A stretch of 64,000 bases of DNA. It comes from Diadophis punctatus similis (lineage: Eukaryota > Chordata > Lepidosauria > Squamata > Dipsadidae). Under the pieces are notes generated by a model. It searched no databases. It was not told where the DNA came from and saw only the letters and a list, made by a program, of their open reading frames with translations. Each line of letters opens with the position of its first letter. Position 1 is the stretch's first letter. The position numbers and the translations under genes are program-made. This document shows, piece after piece, positions 10,921 to 22,842 of the stretch. Where the stretch lies: contig JALIGW010000002.1 of the NCBI GenBank assembly GCA_023053685.1, positions 164,741,034 to 164,805,033 of the forward strand, written 5' to 3'.

Positions 10921-10980
10921 TGAAGCAAAAGCTGAGAACACTAAGAACCCAACAACTGAGCCCTAAGCTACATATATTCC
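10921..10980 (+). mobile_element. Diverged fragment of the 21.9 kb repeat
   Basis: The order GCTGAGAACACTAAGAACCC then GCTACATATATTCC parallels the consensus order GCTCAGAGAGCACCAAG...GAGCTACAAATATTC at 22780-22830. Diverged, so a tentative call. Confidence 0.4.
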
Positions 10981-11164
10981 ACACTATGGTGATTAAGCTG
11001 AATGAGCACTAGAACTGTGACCAAAAAGGATGAAATTGCCCATATACAAATGATTTCCTAATATGAGGAAATTCTGGTTTCATTTGTGAAGCAGAAAGAA
11101 TGCATTAGTAACCCCTGATTCTTTCTTTTTATTCCTTAATTATATAGGGAACATTGAGCATGAC

Positions 11165-11252
11165 TAGTTTGCAACATGGGGTCTTTGGTGCTCTCTGAGC
11201 TTGGTGGTTTTCTTGCACACATTTCCTTATCGAACTAGATAACATCAGTTCA
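11165..11252 (-). mobile_element. Fragment of the 21.9 kb repeat with a hammerhead-like segment
   Basis: On the minus strand the order is CTGATGTTATCTAGTTCGAT, then GGAAATGTGTGCAAG, then CACCAAGCTCAGAGAGCACC, matching the 21920-22007 copy with mutations in the core (one codon-sized gap in CTGATGA). It lies inverted relative to the 10921 fragment. Confidence 0.6.
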
Positions 11253-11377
11253 CAATGAACCGAGATTCTTGTTTTTTCTCTTATCTTTCTTCCCCTTCTC
11301 AACATTTTCTGTTTGTCTCTTTGATAATATGCATATGGACAATTTTCTTCACAGTGACTGAATAACTGCAATAAAAC

Positions 11378-11825
<448 letters not shown>

Positions 11826-11833
11826 AATAAAAC

Positions 11834-13389
11834 GATTTCCATCAAGCTTCTTTTTAGTGTGGTGTTCCATTAATGGAACATCCTGCCAACATAACTTTGA
11901 TACAAATCCTGTGAAGCACACCAAGGCAGCTCCTTTGCAGTGATTAATAATCTAAAGAAAGCTGGAAATGAGTTGAGGACTGCTAGAAACTATGCATGCT
12001 ACAATTTTTTAACTTCTGCTTCAATTGGAATTCTGAAAAAATAAATTTGAGGTCAGAGTGAATGAGGATAATAAAGGAATGCTACCAGGGATATCTTCTA
12101 ATTCATTGGAAAGAATTGCTGTTTGTACATGGACAGTATAATCAAGAAAACTGTTTATTTGAACGTTCCTCCTGGTTTACACAGTAAAAGGCCAAAAATT
12201 CTAATGAAGTATATGATTAATCAGTTTAGGGATGAACAATGAAGCCAGTCAAAATAGGTCAAATTAGTCTTTTACAGGAGAAGGTTGGAAAGGAATCTTA
12301 GCTAAATGAGACTTACTGAAGTTAGTGGGTCAGAGAGGAGACACAACTATGAGGTGATGGGAAAGGGGGAAGGGAGATCACTATTTCATGATTCCACAGA
12401 GATCTTTCTCTTGCTAAATCTAGCACATCTGAATTAGAGTTTCTCTATGTAAAGTATCAGAGGGGACAGCAAATATTTGTGTTATCTCTAACTTTTATCT
12501 ATTTATACCTACTCTCTGTCACCCTCCTTCCATCCTAACCATTACATAACCATTACATACCTAATGTAATGAACACTTTTTAATCACTTCCATGCAGCAT
12601 GCCAGGTGTATGCCGAAATCGAACATTTGTTTATACCTAATGTTAATTGTAAGTTGCTTTAAAACAACCTAGATCAAATCCCACAAATGGTGGAAGATGC
12701 ATAGTACAATAACAACATATAAGAATGCATAGTGTAATATCAGCACCCTAAAGTCTTCCCATACAACCATGCATCTCTTAGAATTGGAACAATATATTGA
12801 ATAAACAATATCAAACTAGGCCCAAAATTTAATAAATTATACACATCAGCTGACTCAATTTTGCCTTTCTGTACATCTCTAATTTCTTCTGCAATTAATA
12901 GGACCGAATAGGAAAATTTCAAACAGATCATTGACCATAACGTTGAGTTAAAGGTTTTGGTTGTTGTTGTTGTTTTTGCCTCTGGATTTTTGCCTCTGGA
13001 TTTTGACCATCTGGATTTTTGCAGCTCAGATAAGGTAGACCTAATTTCTTAGCTCTGCCCAAATAATGAGATTGAAACATCCTTGAATCCTATAATTATC
13101 AGTAAATCTCGTACTCACTAACTTTCCGTTCTAGTTCCTTCCTCTCTTTAACCTATCCTTTTATGAGATGAAAGTTGTGTCTGTTTTGGGTTCTAACATG
13201 TCAAATCATACCATAATTTTTCATGCAGTCCTAATTCAATTCTGGTTCTTTCAAAGGAATCCATAGATTTATAGACTCTGTGATGAAGTGGTTCATTTCA
13301 ATCATTGCATGTTTCTAGAAATAGCTTCTAGTGCCTTTTTGCAAACTATTGGGCAAACCATCTGACAAATAAATTGAGATGTGTATCTT
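11834..13389. other. No recognised feature
   Basis: AT-rich DNA with a small GTTGTT run near 12961. One 63-codon minus ORF at 12740-12931 without motifs. Confidence 0.5.
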
Positions 13390-13725
13390 GCCTGTTGTTG
13401 TTAGTTGCAAAGTCGTATCCGACCCATTGCAACCCCATAGACAACATTTCTCCAGGCCTTCCTGTCCTCTATCATCCTCTAGAATCCATTTAATCTCATG
13501 CCGACTGCTTCAGTGACTTCATCCAGCCACCTCATTCTCTGTTGTCCCCTTCTTCTTTTGCCCTCAATCATTCCCAGCATTAGGCTCTTCTCCAGTGAGT
13601 CCTCCCTTCTCATTAGGTGGCCAAAGTATTTGAGTTTCATTTTCAAGATCTGGCCTTCTAAAGAGCAGTCAGGATTGATCTCCTCTAGGACTAACCGGTT
13701 TGATCACCTTGCAATCCAAGGGACT
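13390..13725 (-). mobile_element. BovB/RTE LINE 3' part
   Basis: On the minus strand the 3' coding end of a BovB-type RTE LINE is recognisable. Plus-strand phrases include AACCCCATAGACAACATTTC, CAGGCCTTCCTGTCCTCTA and GGTGGCCAAAGTATTTGAG, the complement of the reverse transcriptase C-terminal region and tail. It is 5'-truncated, as is usual for LINE insertions. The plus-strand 122-codon ORF at 13498 is antisense and not a gene. BovB is known from squamates and ruminants and is the standard example of horizontal transfer. Confidence 0.82.
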
Positions 13726-15289
13726 CGCAGGTATCTTGCCTACCAGTGTATGATTTCTGTATCTTGTCTACCAGTATATTTCTGGGTCATGGCCTCCATA
13801 TTTAGATTGAGAAACACACTCACAAAATACATTTTAAATCACTGGCTATCTGTCCAGCATTTTTAATTAGTACCCTATTGCACTGTGTGAAGCTGTAACT
13901 TAGCTTTAAATTATGTTCCAGGTTTGGAAGGGGAAGTGCAGATGTGATTTTACATCCCAAAAAAAAAAAGGAAAGAAAATGCAACAGCCAACAACAGCTG
14001 GTTCCTTTCTTATAAAATCTAGTATTGCACGTAACAACTACAGATTAGGAATGATATTTGACCAAATATTAACATTTTTAATTGAATAAGTATGTAAGAA
14101 TGGCAAATGGATGTTAGAAAATGTTAATAATGGGAGGACAACTGGAGAAATAAGAGCATTCCAAACCATTAGTATTTGCAAATAAAGCTTTTGCGGGGAG
14201 GAGTTGTTTTAATTTTGTAACATACTTTGGATTTATGCTTTAAATTTTTCAGACTGCAACCGAACAACCTTGATAACAAAGAAAGCTGGACTGAGATCTT
14301 GAAGAAATGGGTTCCGAACTGAGACTTCTTTATGCATGGTATGTGCTGTCTGAAATATCTTAATTGATGTTGAAGGCAATTGAATGCAAATTGAAATTGT
14401 GATAAATCTACTATATCCCAAGAGCACTGGTCCCAGGAAAACCTGTAAAGGATTATCCCATCCCTGCCATATTTCCCTCTTTGGGAAGACATTGACATTG
14501 CTGGCATGAGGAAAATAATGGGACATAATTCTTTAAGGCTACTGTCTATGTTCCAACAACAAAGAAATTGATGACTTAGCACAAAACAATTTATGACTTA
14601 GCATTAGACTATTGTGGTTTATGTGACAAATCATGACTAAGAAAGCCATGGCAGGTATCTTCAACCTTGACAGCCTCCAGAGTCCAGATAAACAACAACC
14701 AGACAGCCCCAATTTTCAGGATCCTCAGTTATAGCTAGCACTTTGGGGACTCTGTAATAGCTTGAGTTGTTCCAAACTGCAATAATATTAAGACTTACCA
14801 AACTTGTGATTATGGTTTGTTTGCTTTGCTTTTGATTTTTTCTGGTTTGTGAATTCTGCCCTTGTGCTTTATAACAATAGGTTATGGCTAGTATATTTAA
14901 ATGAAATACAGTTTAATCAGTAAACCATTTAAAGCAAAATATGACTTAGTGTGATGTATAACTTCAATCCTACCTCAAATGGCTTGGCTTGTTACAGGAC
15001 ATTAGATTAGGAACTGAGGATTGCTAAAAGGTATGACTTGGAGACATCTACTGTTGTTTGATATCTTCCAGATAGAATTTTTTCACTCATACTTCCATCT
15101 ATTTTTCATGTATCTATTTATATACTGGAATTGTTCTTATACACATATATTATTCTAATGTATAAACATAATGTTTATAATGATAAACAGACTGTACAAA
15201 ACAGTTTTTCTAATGTGATCGCCCTAGAAAGATCTGGCTGATATAGGAAACTGCTGATAATGTTTTTTACAAAACCTCAGTTGACTAAA

Positions 15290-15293
<4 letters not shown>
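13726..15293. other. No recognised feature
   Basis: AT-rich sequence. The minus ORF of 137 codons at 14169-14582 (and an overlapping 97-codon one) has no domain I know. Cys, His and Lys content is unremarkable and there is no conserved start context. Probably chance. Confidence 0.45.
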
Positions 15294-15379
<86 letters not shown>

Positions 15380-15433
15380 CCTCCCTCCCTCCCTCCCTCC
15401 CTCCCTCTTCCTCCCTCTCCCTCTCCCTCTCTG
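15294..15433 (+). repeat. (TC)n then (CCCT)n compound microsatellite
   Basis: About 40 TC units followed by CCCT units. Poly-Ser-Leu and Arg-Glu ORFs here are translations of the array. Confidence 0.98.
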
Positions 15434-15867
15434 CCCAGTAAACAGGATTTAAAACTGGACAATGTAAATAAGTGTAAACCCTCTCCCCAACATACAAATT
15501 AAAAAGACAAAAAAAGGTAGCTAAGTTTTTTTTTTAAAAAAAAACCCCTCAAAGTAATGATAAATCACCAAGGACTCATACATTTCCTGATAAGCAGCCT
15601 AGTGTAAAGGACTTTCTGATAGTTATGTAATTTGGGGGCCAATCTGATCTGAGATGGTAAGGGGTTTCAGAGAGCAGACACTGTGATGTGGGTCTCACAA
15701 GATGGAATTCTTTACTTGGACCAAAAGAATGCTCTTCCTACCAGATCTAACTAGGCAAGTGACAGAAACAGTTGGTCCTTCAAGTGTCCTGGATCCATCC
15801 TACAAAGGGCTTTCTAGTAGCACAGCACCTTTGAGCCACCCAGATTTGCAGGATTCAGGTGGCATAG
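15434..15867. other. Possible old SINE or LINE end before a (TAA)n array
   Basis: The segment ending GGATTCAGGTGGCATAGAAA immediately before the (TAA)n array looks like the 3' end of a SINE-like element whose tail expanded. No promoter boxes are convincing. The rest is not recognised. Confidence 0.35.
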
Positions 15868-16046
<179 letters not shown>

Positions 16047-16748
16047 GAAATGCATACAAACACTATAAGAATTTTTAGCACAGATACAGCAATAAGATTT
16101 GGTCTAGAGAAATGTGTTACAATGGCAGTAAAGTGGGGTAAAAATCAGAAACAGTAATGGAATTGGAATGCCAAATGGCAAGGCCATCAAAAGCCATCAG
16201 GACAAAGTCCACAAGTAACTGTGCATTTTACAGTTGGATACCATCAAGCATGGAAAAATTAAAAATGTGATTAGTTTAAAAAAAAATACTAATCCAAAGA
16301 GTGAGAAAATTGCTGAAGACAAAATTGAGCAGGGGAGCACTATCAAAGCCATCGATGCCTGGGCCATTCCTGGAATATGGTACACTGTTGAAATTGTTAA
16401 CTGGACACAAGCTGAGTTGGACCATTTCGATAGAAAAACAAGGAAATTGGTGACTATTCACTATGCATTATATCCCAGTAGATATATTGATAGATTAAAT
16501 TAAGCCTGTCCTGCAGAGATGGAGACACAGATTTATTTCAGGTCGAAGAAACTGTCAAAGGAGAAAAGCGTGCATAGGCTGATTGTGTAAAAGGCAGCCA
16601 AGAACAAGCATTAATGCAAATTAAAAATTGGAACTTAGTAGATGTACAGGGAACAAAAAGTGAATATCAGAATAATGTAATTAAAACACTAACAGTATGC
16701 TGGCAAATAAAAGCATTATATGGTCAATTTCTACAAAAGATTGAAGGG

Positions 16749-16855
16749 AAAATAAAATAAAATAAATAATATAAAATAAATAAAATAAATAAAATAAATA
16801 AAATAGATAAAATAAATAAAATAAATAAAATAAATAAAATAAATAAAAATAAAAT
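16749..16855 (+). repeat. (AAATA)n microsatellite
   Basis: AT-rich pentanucleotide-type array inside the R4 remnant. The Tyr/Leu/Phe-rich minus ORF here is an artefact. Confidence 0.95.
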
Positions 16856-17392
16856 CTGACAATGGTATGCAACTGGAACAATAAAAGAAAAAGAAAGAAA
16901 CTGAAGGCTTGATTTTGGCGACTCAAAAGCAAACTGTTTGAACTAATGCAATCGAGACCAGAACTGAAAAATCATCAAATAATTCAAAATGTAGATTGTG
17001 CAAAGAAACAGAAAAAATAGTAGATCATATACTCAATTCAGGCAAGAAGATCACACAAACTGATTATAAATGGCATAACACAGTCGCCAAAATGATTCAC
17101 TGGAAAAATTATCATGTGCCAGTATGAAAAATTGATGAGAACATAATTGAAAAAGTAGACAAAATGAGGAGGTTAAAATATTGTGTGTGACTTTTGAATA
17201 CTGACTGACAAAGTCTTGGCATATAAAACACCAGTTATAACTGTGATTGAAAAGGAAAGTATGGATAATTGATGTGGGAATACCAGGGAATAGTAGAAAA
17301 GAAAACAAAGAATTGGAAAAGATCTTGAAGTGTCAAGTTCTTAAAATCAAAATTGAAAGATTATGATATAAACCAGCCATGATGGTCCCAGT

Positions 17393-17745
17393 CAGGGGTG
17401 GGTTCTACTTACCTTCCCCACCGGTTCGCATCGTGACGGAAGTGCACATTTTGCTTCCGCGCATGTTCAGTAGCTGGAAATCAGCCTGAAACACAGCTGA
17501 GGAGCTGATCAGCTGGGCTTCGGAAGAAGGAATAAAGGTCAGTATAAACCCGGGGGCGGGAGGGAGGGCCCTCTTTCAAACAGCAGAACAGGAAAAACCT
17601 TCCAAAAAGTAAAAAATTAAAAAAAAAATTAAAAAAAAAAGGCGGCATTCACAGACCGGCACCGACCAATCCAGTTCAGTGACTTCACCAGAGGGTCGCT
17701 ACCGGTTCGTGTGAACCGGTCCGAACCGGGAGGAACCCACCTCTG
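17393..17745. mobile_element. hAT-like miniature element inside R4
   Basis: Starts CAGGGGTGGGTTC, ends GAACCCACCTCTG, exact 8-bp target duplication GTCCCAGT (17385-17392 and 17746-17753). Removing it restores the R4 coding phrase around V-P-V-V-I. Subterminal CCGGTTCG-type repeats match the other family members. No ORF. Confidence 0.9.
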
Positions 17746-17890
17746 GTCCCAGTGGTTATCAGCGCACTGATGATGCACTTAGTACACTCAGTGCACTTAG
17801 AAAATCTGTGCATTGACAAATTTCCATTTGTCAGTTGCAAAAGGCCACACTACTTTGATCTACACATATACTACACTGATACATTTTGAC

Positions 17891-17994
17891 ATAGCAATAG
17901 CACTTAGACTTATATACCCCTTCATAGTACTTTATAGCATTCTCTAAGCAGTTTACAAAGTCAGCATATTGCCCCCAACAATCTGGGTCCTCAG
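17891..17994 (-). mobile_element. tRNA-derived SINE, 3' half
   Basis: The minus strand carries only the 3' body of the SINE at 10195 (TTGTTGGGGGCAATATGC to the GCTATT tail). The promoter half is missing. It interrupts the R4 3' end. Confidence 0.8.
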
Positions 17995-18117
17995 ATTCCC
18001 AGAACCATCCTAGGTTCTTGGGAAGAACTAGATATAAATGAAAGCCAAAGCTAACTAAAGAATTGGCAGCTATGACTTCACATTGTTGTGAATAGATAAT
18101 AATAGTTATCCCCAAAG

Positions 18118-18325
18118 ATGTTGAAGAACATTTTTAAGCTGCAACTGGTCCATAATGTGACAAGGAGAAATTTCCTAATGATGAGAACAATAAACCATTA
18201 GGCTTGTCTTCAGAAGTTGTGGGTGCTCTAACACTGGAGGCTTTTAACAAGAGATTGGTCTAGAATGGTATAGGACTAGAAGACCTCCAAAGTCCCTTCC
18301 AACTCTGATATTCTCTTATTCTGTT
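18118..18325 (+). mobile_element. CR1-type LINE 3' end
   Basis: Phrases GAAATTTCCTAATGATGAGA, CACTGGAGGCTTTTAACAAG and AGAAGACCTCCAAAGTCCC followed by TATTCTCTTATTCTG are the 3' untranslated end of a sauropsid CR1 LINE. 5'-truncated. Confidence 0.75.
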
Positions 18326-18338
18326 AATTATGGGACCT

Positions 18339-18484
<146 letters not shown>

Positions 18485-18489
18485 GGGAT

Positions 18490-19262
18490 TCCTATACTCC
18501 TATACTACCTCTTACAATACTAGACAACACAATAGCAACAGTAGAGACCTTCAAATTTCTAGGTTCTATCATATCTCAAGACCTAAAATGGTTACCTGAC
18601 ATCAAAAACGTCATCAAAAAAGCACAACAAAGAATGTTCTTTCTGCGCCAACTCAGGAAGCTCAAACTGCCCAAGGAGCTGCTGATACAGTTCTACAGAG
18701 GAATTATTGAGTCTGTCATCTGCACCTCTATAACTGTCTGGTTTGGTTCTGCAACCCAACAAGACAGACATAGACTTCAGAGGATAATTAGAACTGCAGA
18801 AAAAATAATTGCTACCAACCTGCAGACCCCTCACATCCTGGACATAAATTGTTTCAACTTCTACCCTCAAAACAACGCTATAGGGCACTGCACACCAGAA
18901 CAAGACACAAGGACACTTTTTCCCCGAATGCTTATCAACTAATTCCCACAAGACTATCAAATAATTTACTAAGACTGTATTACTATTATTATTCTCTTCC
19001 TTACTAGTATCTATCTCTTCCCACTTATTACTATAACCAAGTTGCTTGTATCTTTCAATTTATATTGTTTTTATTTGTTTCCTAGTGTGATTTGATAGCT
19101 TATTAGTAACCTTGACTATCACTAAGTGTTATATCTTTTTATTTTGGATGAATGTATTTTATTCTTCTTATGAACACTGAGAGCATATACACCAAAGACA
19201 AATTTCTTGTGTGTCCAATCACACTTGGCCAATAAAGAATTCTGTTCTATTCCATTCTATTC
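18490..19262 (+). mobile_element. CR1/Rex1-group LINE 3' end with RT C-terminus
   Basis: The plus-strand frame from about 18535 to 18942 encodes the RT C-terminal region: [35 protein letters not shown] and I-R-T-A-E-K-I-I. A stop codon at 18942 and a 3' untranslated region follow, ending GTGTCCAATCACACTTGGCC then AATAAAG and TTCTATTCC-type repeats. This is the tail that seeds (ATTCT)n arrays in snakes. 5'-truncated. Confidence 0.82.
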
Positions 19263-19934
19263 TCAATGCCATGTTGCACGTTTGCTTCATGAGCTGCATC
19301 AGCTCTCAGTAGGTTTTGGTGTGTTATTATAATTATGGTTGGTCACAATCAGGCTGGATTTGACATTTTTATCTATCTATCAAATCTTCCCAAGGACCTG
19401 GGAAAATGTTATTGTTTGATGGCATTAAAGATATTATCAGAGGATGTAAACTTTTCCAAGTAAAGCTGCCTTCTGCAATTAACTGGTGGTGATTTTGTCA
19501 GTGTTGATATTGTTCAAGTGATCCTTCAGATGTTTTGGATTACACTCAAGCTGTCCAATATTCTTGGTACTATCTTTGCTTTTTTTTTTTTTTTGCTACA
19601 CTCGTTTTACTTCAGATCTTTGTATTTTGTGATTTTTCTCCAGTTCTTTTCTTCTATTCTGCTGTCTGAGTGTAGCCACATTCACTATTCATCTTTTTTT
19701 TTATCTTTCTTATTGACAGTTGTTAAGTCTAGGGTGTTATGTGGCACATGCTTGTCTGTTTGAATTCTAAAATCCCAGAACATTTTAGATTCTTCATTTT
19801 CTGTTACTTTGTCTATTTTGTGGTCCCGCCAGTTCTTGCTTGCAGGCAAATGGTTTTTCTTGCAGCTCTTCCAATGTACCCAGTGTTCCTATTTTGTCAT
19901 GTTGTTGTTAACAGTCAGTTTGTATGATCTTCTT

Positions 19935-20107
19935 GCAGCAGCTAATGAGATAGTCCAGTGTTTTTTCAGTTTCTTCAGAATTTTCAGTCTCTTACTGTCT
20001 TGTCAATTCTGGCTTTATATATATTGATTTTTAACGCTTGATCTTGTGCAGCCAGAATTAGCCCTTCTGTCTCTTAATGCAACATCCACTATCAAGACTT
20101 TTTTAAA
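19935..20107 (+). repeat. Direct repeat, left copy, flanking L1
   Basis: 173 bp that recur at 21090-21262 with about 7 mismatches counted by eye. They begin GCAGCAGCTAATGAG and end TTTTTTAAA. Interpreted as an extremely long target-site duplication of the L1 between them. Confidence 0.9.
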
Positions 20108-21089
20108 AAAATAAATTTTATTGATTTTCAACACTTTTCTTTAAAATAACAATTACCATGTTTCCTTAAGCATTTCTACAATCACACAAAATTATTTTTC
20201 ATTTTCACATTTCCATATTACAATTGATTCTATATCACATATCATAATTACATATATGTTTTTATTTACATATTTACATTTTGCTACTTATGGTTTCACT
20301 ATTTCCTTTCTTTTCTTAATTTAGCCCATTGATACCATTTTTCCCAGGTAATATAATATTCAGAATCTTTTTGGTCCTTTAGATACATTGTAAGTCTATC
20401 CATTTCTGCACATTCGTAAGTTTTTTTAATTACTACATTTTCCGGTGGTGTTTCTGCATTTTTCCAAAGTTGTACAAAGGTTATCCTGGCTGCGGTTGTA
20501 ATATGAAGAACTAGATACTTAATGTTTTTATAATAATCTTTTTTAAATATACCCAAGAGAAATAGTTCTGGAGTAAATTCTACCGTCTCGTTAGTTATTT
20601 CCAATAACCATTTGTGTATTGTATTCCAGAATTTTTTTGTTTCAGAGCACAACCACCACATGTGGAAGAAGGTACCCTGTGTTTTTTTTACATTTCCAAC
20701 ATATGAGATTCGAATTTGGATAAATTTTAGCAAGTCTAATTGGGGCTAAGTGCCATCTATAACTCATTTTGTAAAAATTTTCTTTATATGCTACAGATTT
20801 AGATATTTTAAGGTTTCTAGTCCATATCTGTTCCCAATCTGCCAGGTGAATATTGTGTCCTACGTTCTGGGCCCATGCTATTATGGGACCTTTTACAACA
20901 TCTTCGAATCTTTCATATTGCAGTAAATAATTATATAATTTTGAGATAATTTTATTTTCTGGGCCTGTCAGAAATTGATCTAATGGTTTAGTTTCCATTT
21001 CAATTCCACATTCTTCAATGTCTATCTTGTACCGAGATTTTATCCTTGCATAAGGCCACCAGTCTATATTTATGTTTTGTCTTTGTAAA
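20108..21089 (-). mobile_element. 5'-truncated L1 LINE, ORF2 C-terminus
   Basis: On the minus strand the C-terminal part of L1 ORF2 is readable in two frames: Y-R-W-H-L-A-P-I-R-L-A-K-I-Y-P then C-W-K-C (20733-20770). After a frameshift comes F-F-H-M-W-W-L-C and K-F-W-N-T-I-H-K-W-L, giving the usual C-x2-C...H-x4-C cysteine motif. The 3' end at about 20108-20140 has AATAAA and an A-rich tail. The insertion point TTTTTTAAA fits the L1 endonuclease preference. No start or RT core remains. Confidence 0.88.
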
Positions 21090-21262
21090 GCAGCAGCTAA
21101 TGAGATAGTCCACTGTTTTTTCAGCTTCTTCAGAATTTTCAGTCTCTTGCTGTCTTGTCAATTCTGGCTTTATATATATTGATTTTTAATGCTTGGTCTT
21201 GTGCAGCCAGAATTAGCCCTTCTGCCTCTTAATGCAACATCCACTATCAAGATTTTTTTAAA
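21090..21262 (+). repeat. Direct repeat, right copy, flanking L1
   Basis: Second copy of the 173-bp repeat at 19935-20107, in the same orientation and ending at the same TTTTTTTAAA motif. Confidence 0.9.
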
Positions 21263-21919
21263 CTATAGGGAAAGTCTCCTTGGAATAGAGCACCCAAATA
21301 CATGGACCACAATAATATATCTGTACAAGATGTTCTAGCATGCTTTTTTTGACTTCCCATTAACCTTATAATCTTAGGAATTCCTCGTGGCTCCCATCCA
21401 AATACTAAACAACCCCTATTCTTGTAAACTTTCTTACAAGGAATCAAAATTGTCTAGATTTGATGCCACCTAATCACAAATCATATAGATGAAGCATCTA
21501 GACATTTTTCCTGTCTTGACAGCTGGCATAAAGTCCACCAAGACTCAGCACTTTTTTTCATCTTCACAATATTTACAACTCGCATTTTCCCCTACGATTC
21601 TTGCGCATGTAATGCTTACCCAACAGTAACAAGTTCACTACTACTAAGTAAGGCTGTGAGGAAGAAGGTGAAGATTGACTGCCACTGTCAGACGTTTACT
21701 GAGGAGTTGAATGATAGGGGCCACTATCATTTTACATACTTTACAACATGAAAACAAGTTTTCATTGTGCAAAGGTGCCAATCATCTTATTTTTAACTCC
21801 CAACCCCATTCCAGCAGTTGTTACTGTGCAACCTGTTCATTAAGATATGGAACTGCCACCTGAAGTCATATATGTGTGAGTTGGGTGGCTATATAATTTT
21901 ATTTAATAAATAAACAAAC
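21263..21919. other. No clear feature; possible R4 continuation
   Basis: The minus ORF 21247-21447 partly overlaps the repeat and might continue R4 (L-F-Q-G-D-F-P-Y-S-L-K-K-S). The rest to 21919 is unrecognised. Confidence 0.4.
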
Positions 21920-22842
21920 TGGTCCTTTGAGAGGATCCTTGGTGCTCTCTGAGCTTACTTGTTTTCTTGCAGATGTTTCATTACCCTAACTAGGTAACAT
22001 CATCAGGGCTAGTAAGGAGTGTGGTTTGCTGGTTCTAAGCCAAGCCAGCAAAAAAAGAGGCCACACTGTGAGCAGAACTGATCTCTTTACTGGAGTCTCA
22101 GCTCAGCATGTGGTGAACAATACAAGTAAAACGGTTTCTAGCCAGCATTTACTGGCTTCTGCTAGCTAGCTGGCTATATGGATTCAGCACGCCCCAGCAC
22201 ACCCCACCCTCCTGTTCCCGGCTGCTCCCTGGCCAGCTCCAGCAAATACTCTTTGGGCGTGGATGGTTTCTGAACCTACCGCAGCTGGCTTGCCTTCCTG
22301 GCTCCTCATTCTTCCGGACATCTCCCAGCTTGAGTCCCATCACCCAACACTCACCTATGTACCCCATGCACCCCCCTCCCCCTGCGCGTGTGTGGCAACT
22401 CCGAAACGGCATGTTGTGGCAACTTTGAATGGCGCGCTGTCTCGGACGTTGACAGTCAGTTTATATCCTGGTGTCTTGCCTCTCTGTGTGGGTAGGGGCG
22501 GTCTTAGATATTTTTGGTTGGGCTCTTTGGCAGTTTCTTGATTGGGATATTGCTTAATTGATTGTTGGTCTGAAGTTGACCTTAGAGTTAATCTAGTCTG
22601 ATCCGAGTGCTGATTTCTGGTGGAGAGGTGCTGGAGTGTTTTTCTCTTTGGGGCTGTTTGATTGTCTTTTTTGCACAGTCTATAGATGTTGTTAATGTCT
22701 ATGTGTCTATTGATGACAGCAAACAGCACTCCTTACTAGCACTGATAATGTTACCTAGTTAGGTTAATGAAAACAAGCTCAGAGAGCACCAAGAACCCAT
22801 CATTTCAATTCTGAGCTACAAATATTCTCCTTTATTGGTACC
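21920..22842. mobile_element. Retroelement-like repeat with inverted ends and hammerhead-like core (Penelope-like?)
   Basis: The left end (21930-22031) and right end (22718-22835) are inverted copies of one sequence containing GCTCAGAGAGCACCAAG and TTACCTAGTTAGG. On the minus strand the left copy has CTGATGA (22006-22000), a TTACC/GGTAA stem, then GAAAC (21979-21975), the order of a hammerhead ribozyme core. The right copy is mutated (CTGATAATG). I could not close stems I and III. The GC-rich interior (22170-22700) contains a 124-codon minus ORF of unknown type. Inverted LTR-like ends and hammerhead motifs are known in Penelope-like elements; that assignment is an inference. Confidence 0.45.

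Larger units (their letters stand above)
16047..18110 (+). mobile_element. R4/Dong-type LINE remnant
   Basis: Frameshifted pieces of an R4/Dong non-LTR retrotransposon polyprotein. Reverse transcriptase tail: F-S-T-D-T-A-I-R-F-G-L-E-K-C at 16074-16115, and A-W-A-I-P-G-I-W-Y-T then V-N-W-T-Q-A-E-L at 16360-16420. D-R-K-T-R-K-L-V-T-I-H-Y-A-L follows up to about 16480. Further on is a Cys-rich segment (C-K-E-T-E) at 16998 and the C-terminal domain to 17390 (K-I-D-V-G-I-P-like, then V-P-V-V-I after a nested insertion). The 3' end continues past 17753 to about 18110 (CTTCACATTGTT). Interrupted by an (AAATA)n array, an hAT-like element and a SINE fragment. Non-functional. Confidence 0.75.
19270..21262 (-). 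mobile_element. R4/Dong-type LINE remnant, interrupted by L1
   Basis: Minus strand. Above about 19950 it reads E-T-E-G-L-I-L-A-A-Q-like text. Around 19720-19800 comes F-W-D-F-R-I-Q-T-D-K, then D-S-R-I-E-E-K and I-T-K-Y-K-D-L-K near 19620, the C-terminal domain typical of R4-type LINEs. The 3' end near 19400-19480 includes T-D-K-I-T-T-S. It has many stops. An L1 insertion splits it and 173 bases are present on both sides of the insertion. The upstream limit is uncertain; R4-like text may continue to ~21445. Confidence 0.65.

Noticed and set aside
13498..13866. 122-codon plus ORF
   Set aside because: Antisense to the BovB LINE 3' coding end.
14169..14582. 137-codon minus ORF as a host gene
   Set aside because: No known domain, an overlapping frame of similar length and AT-rich composition; I cannot support it as a gene.
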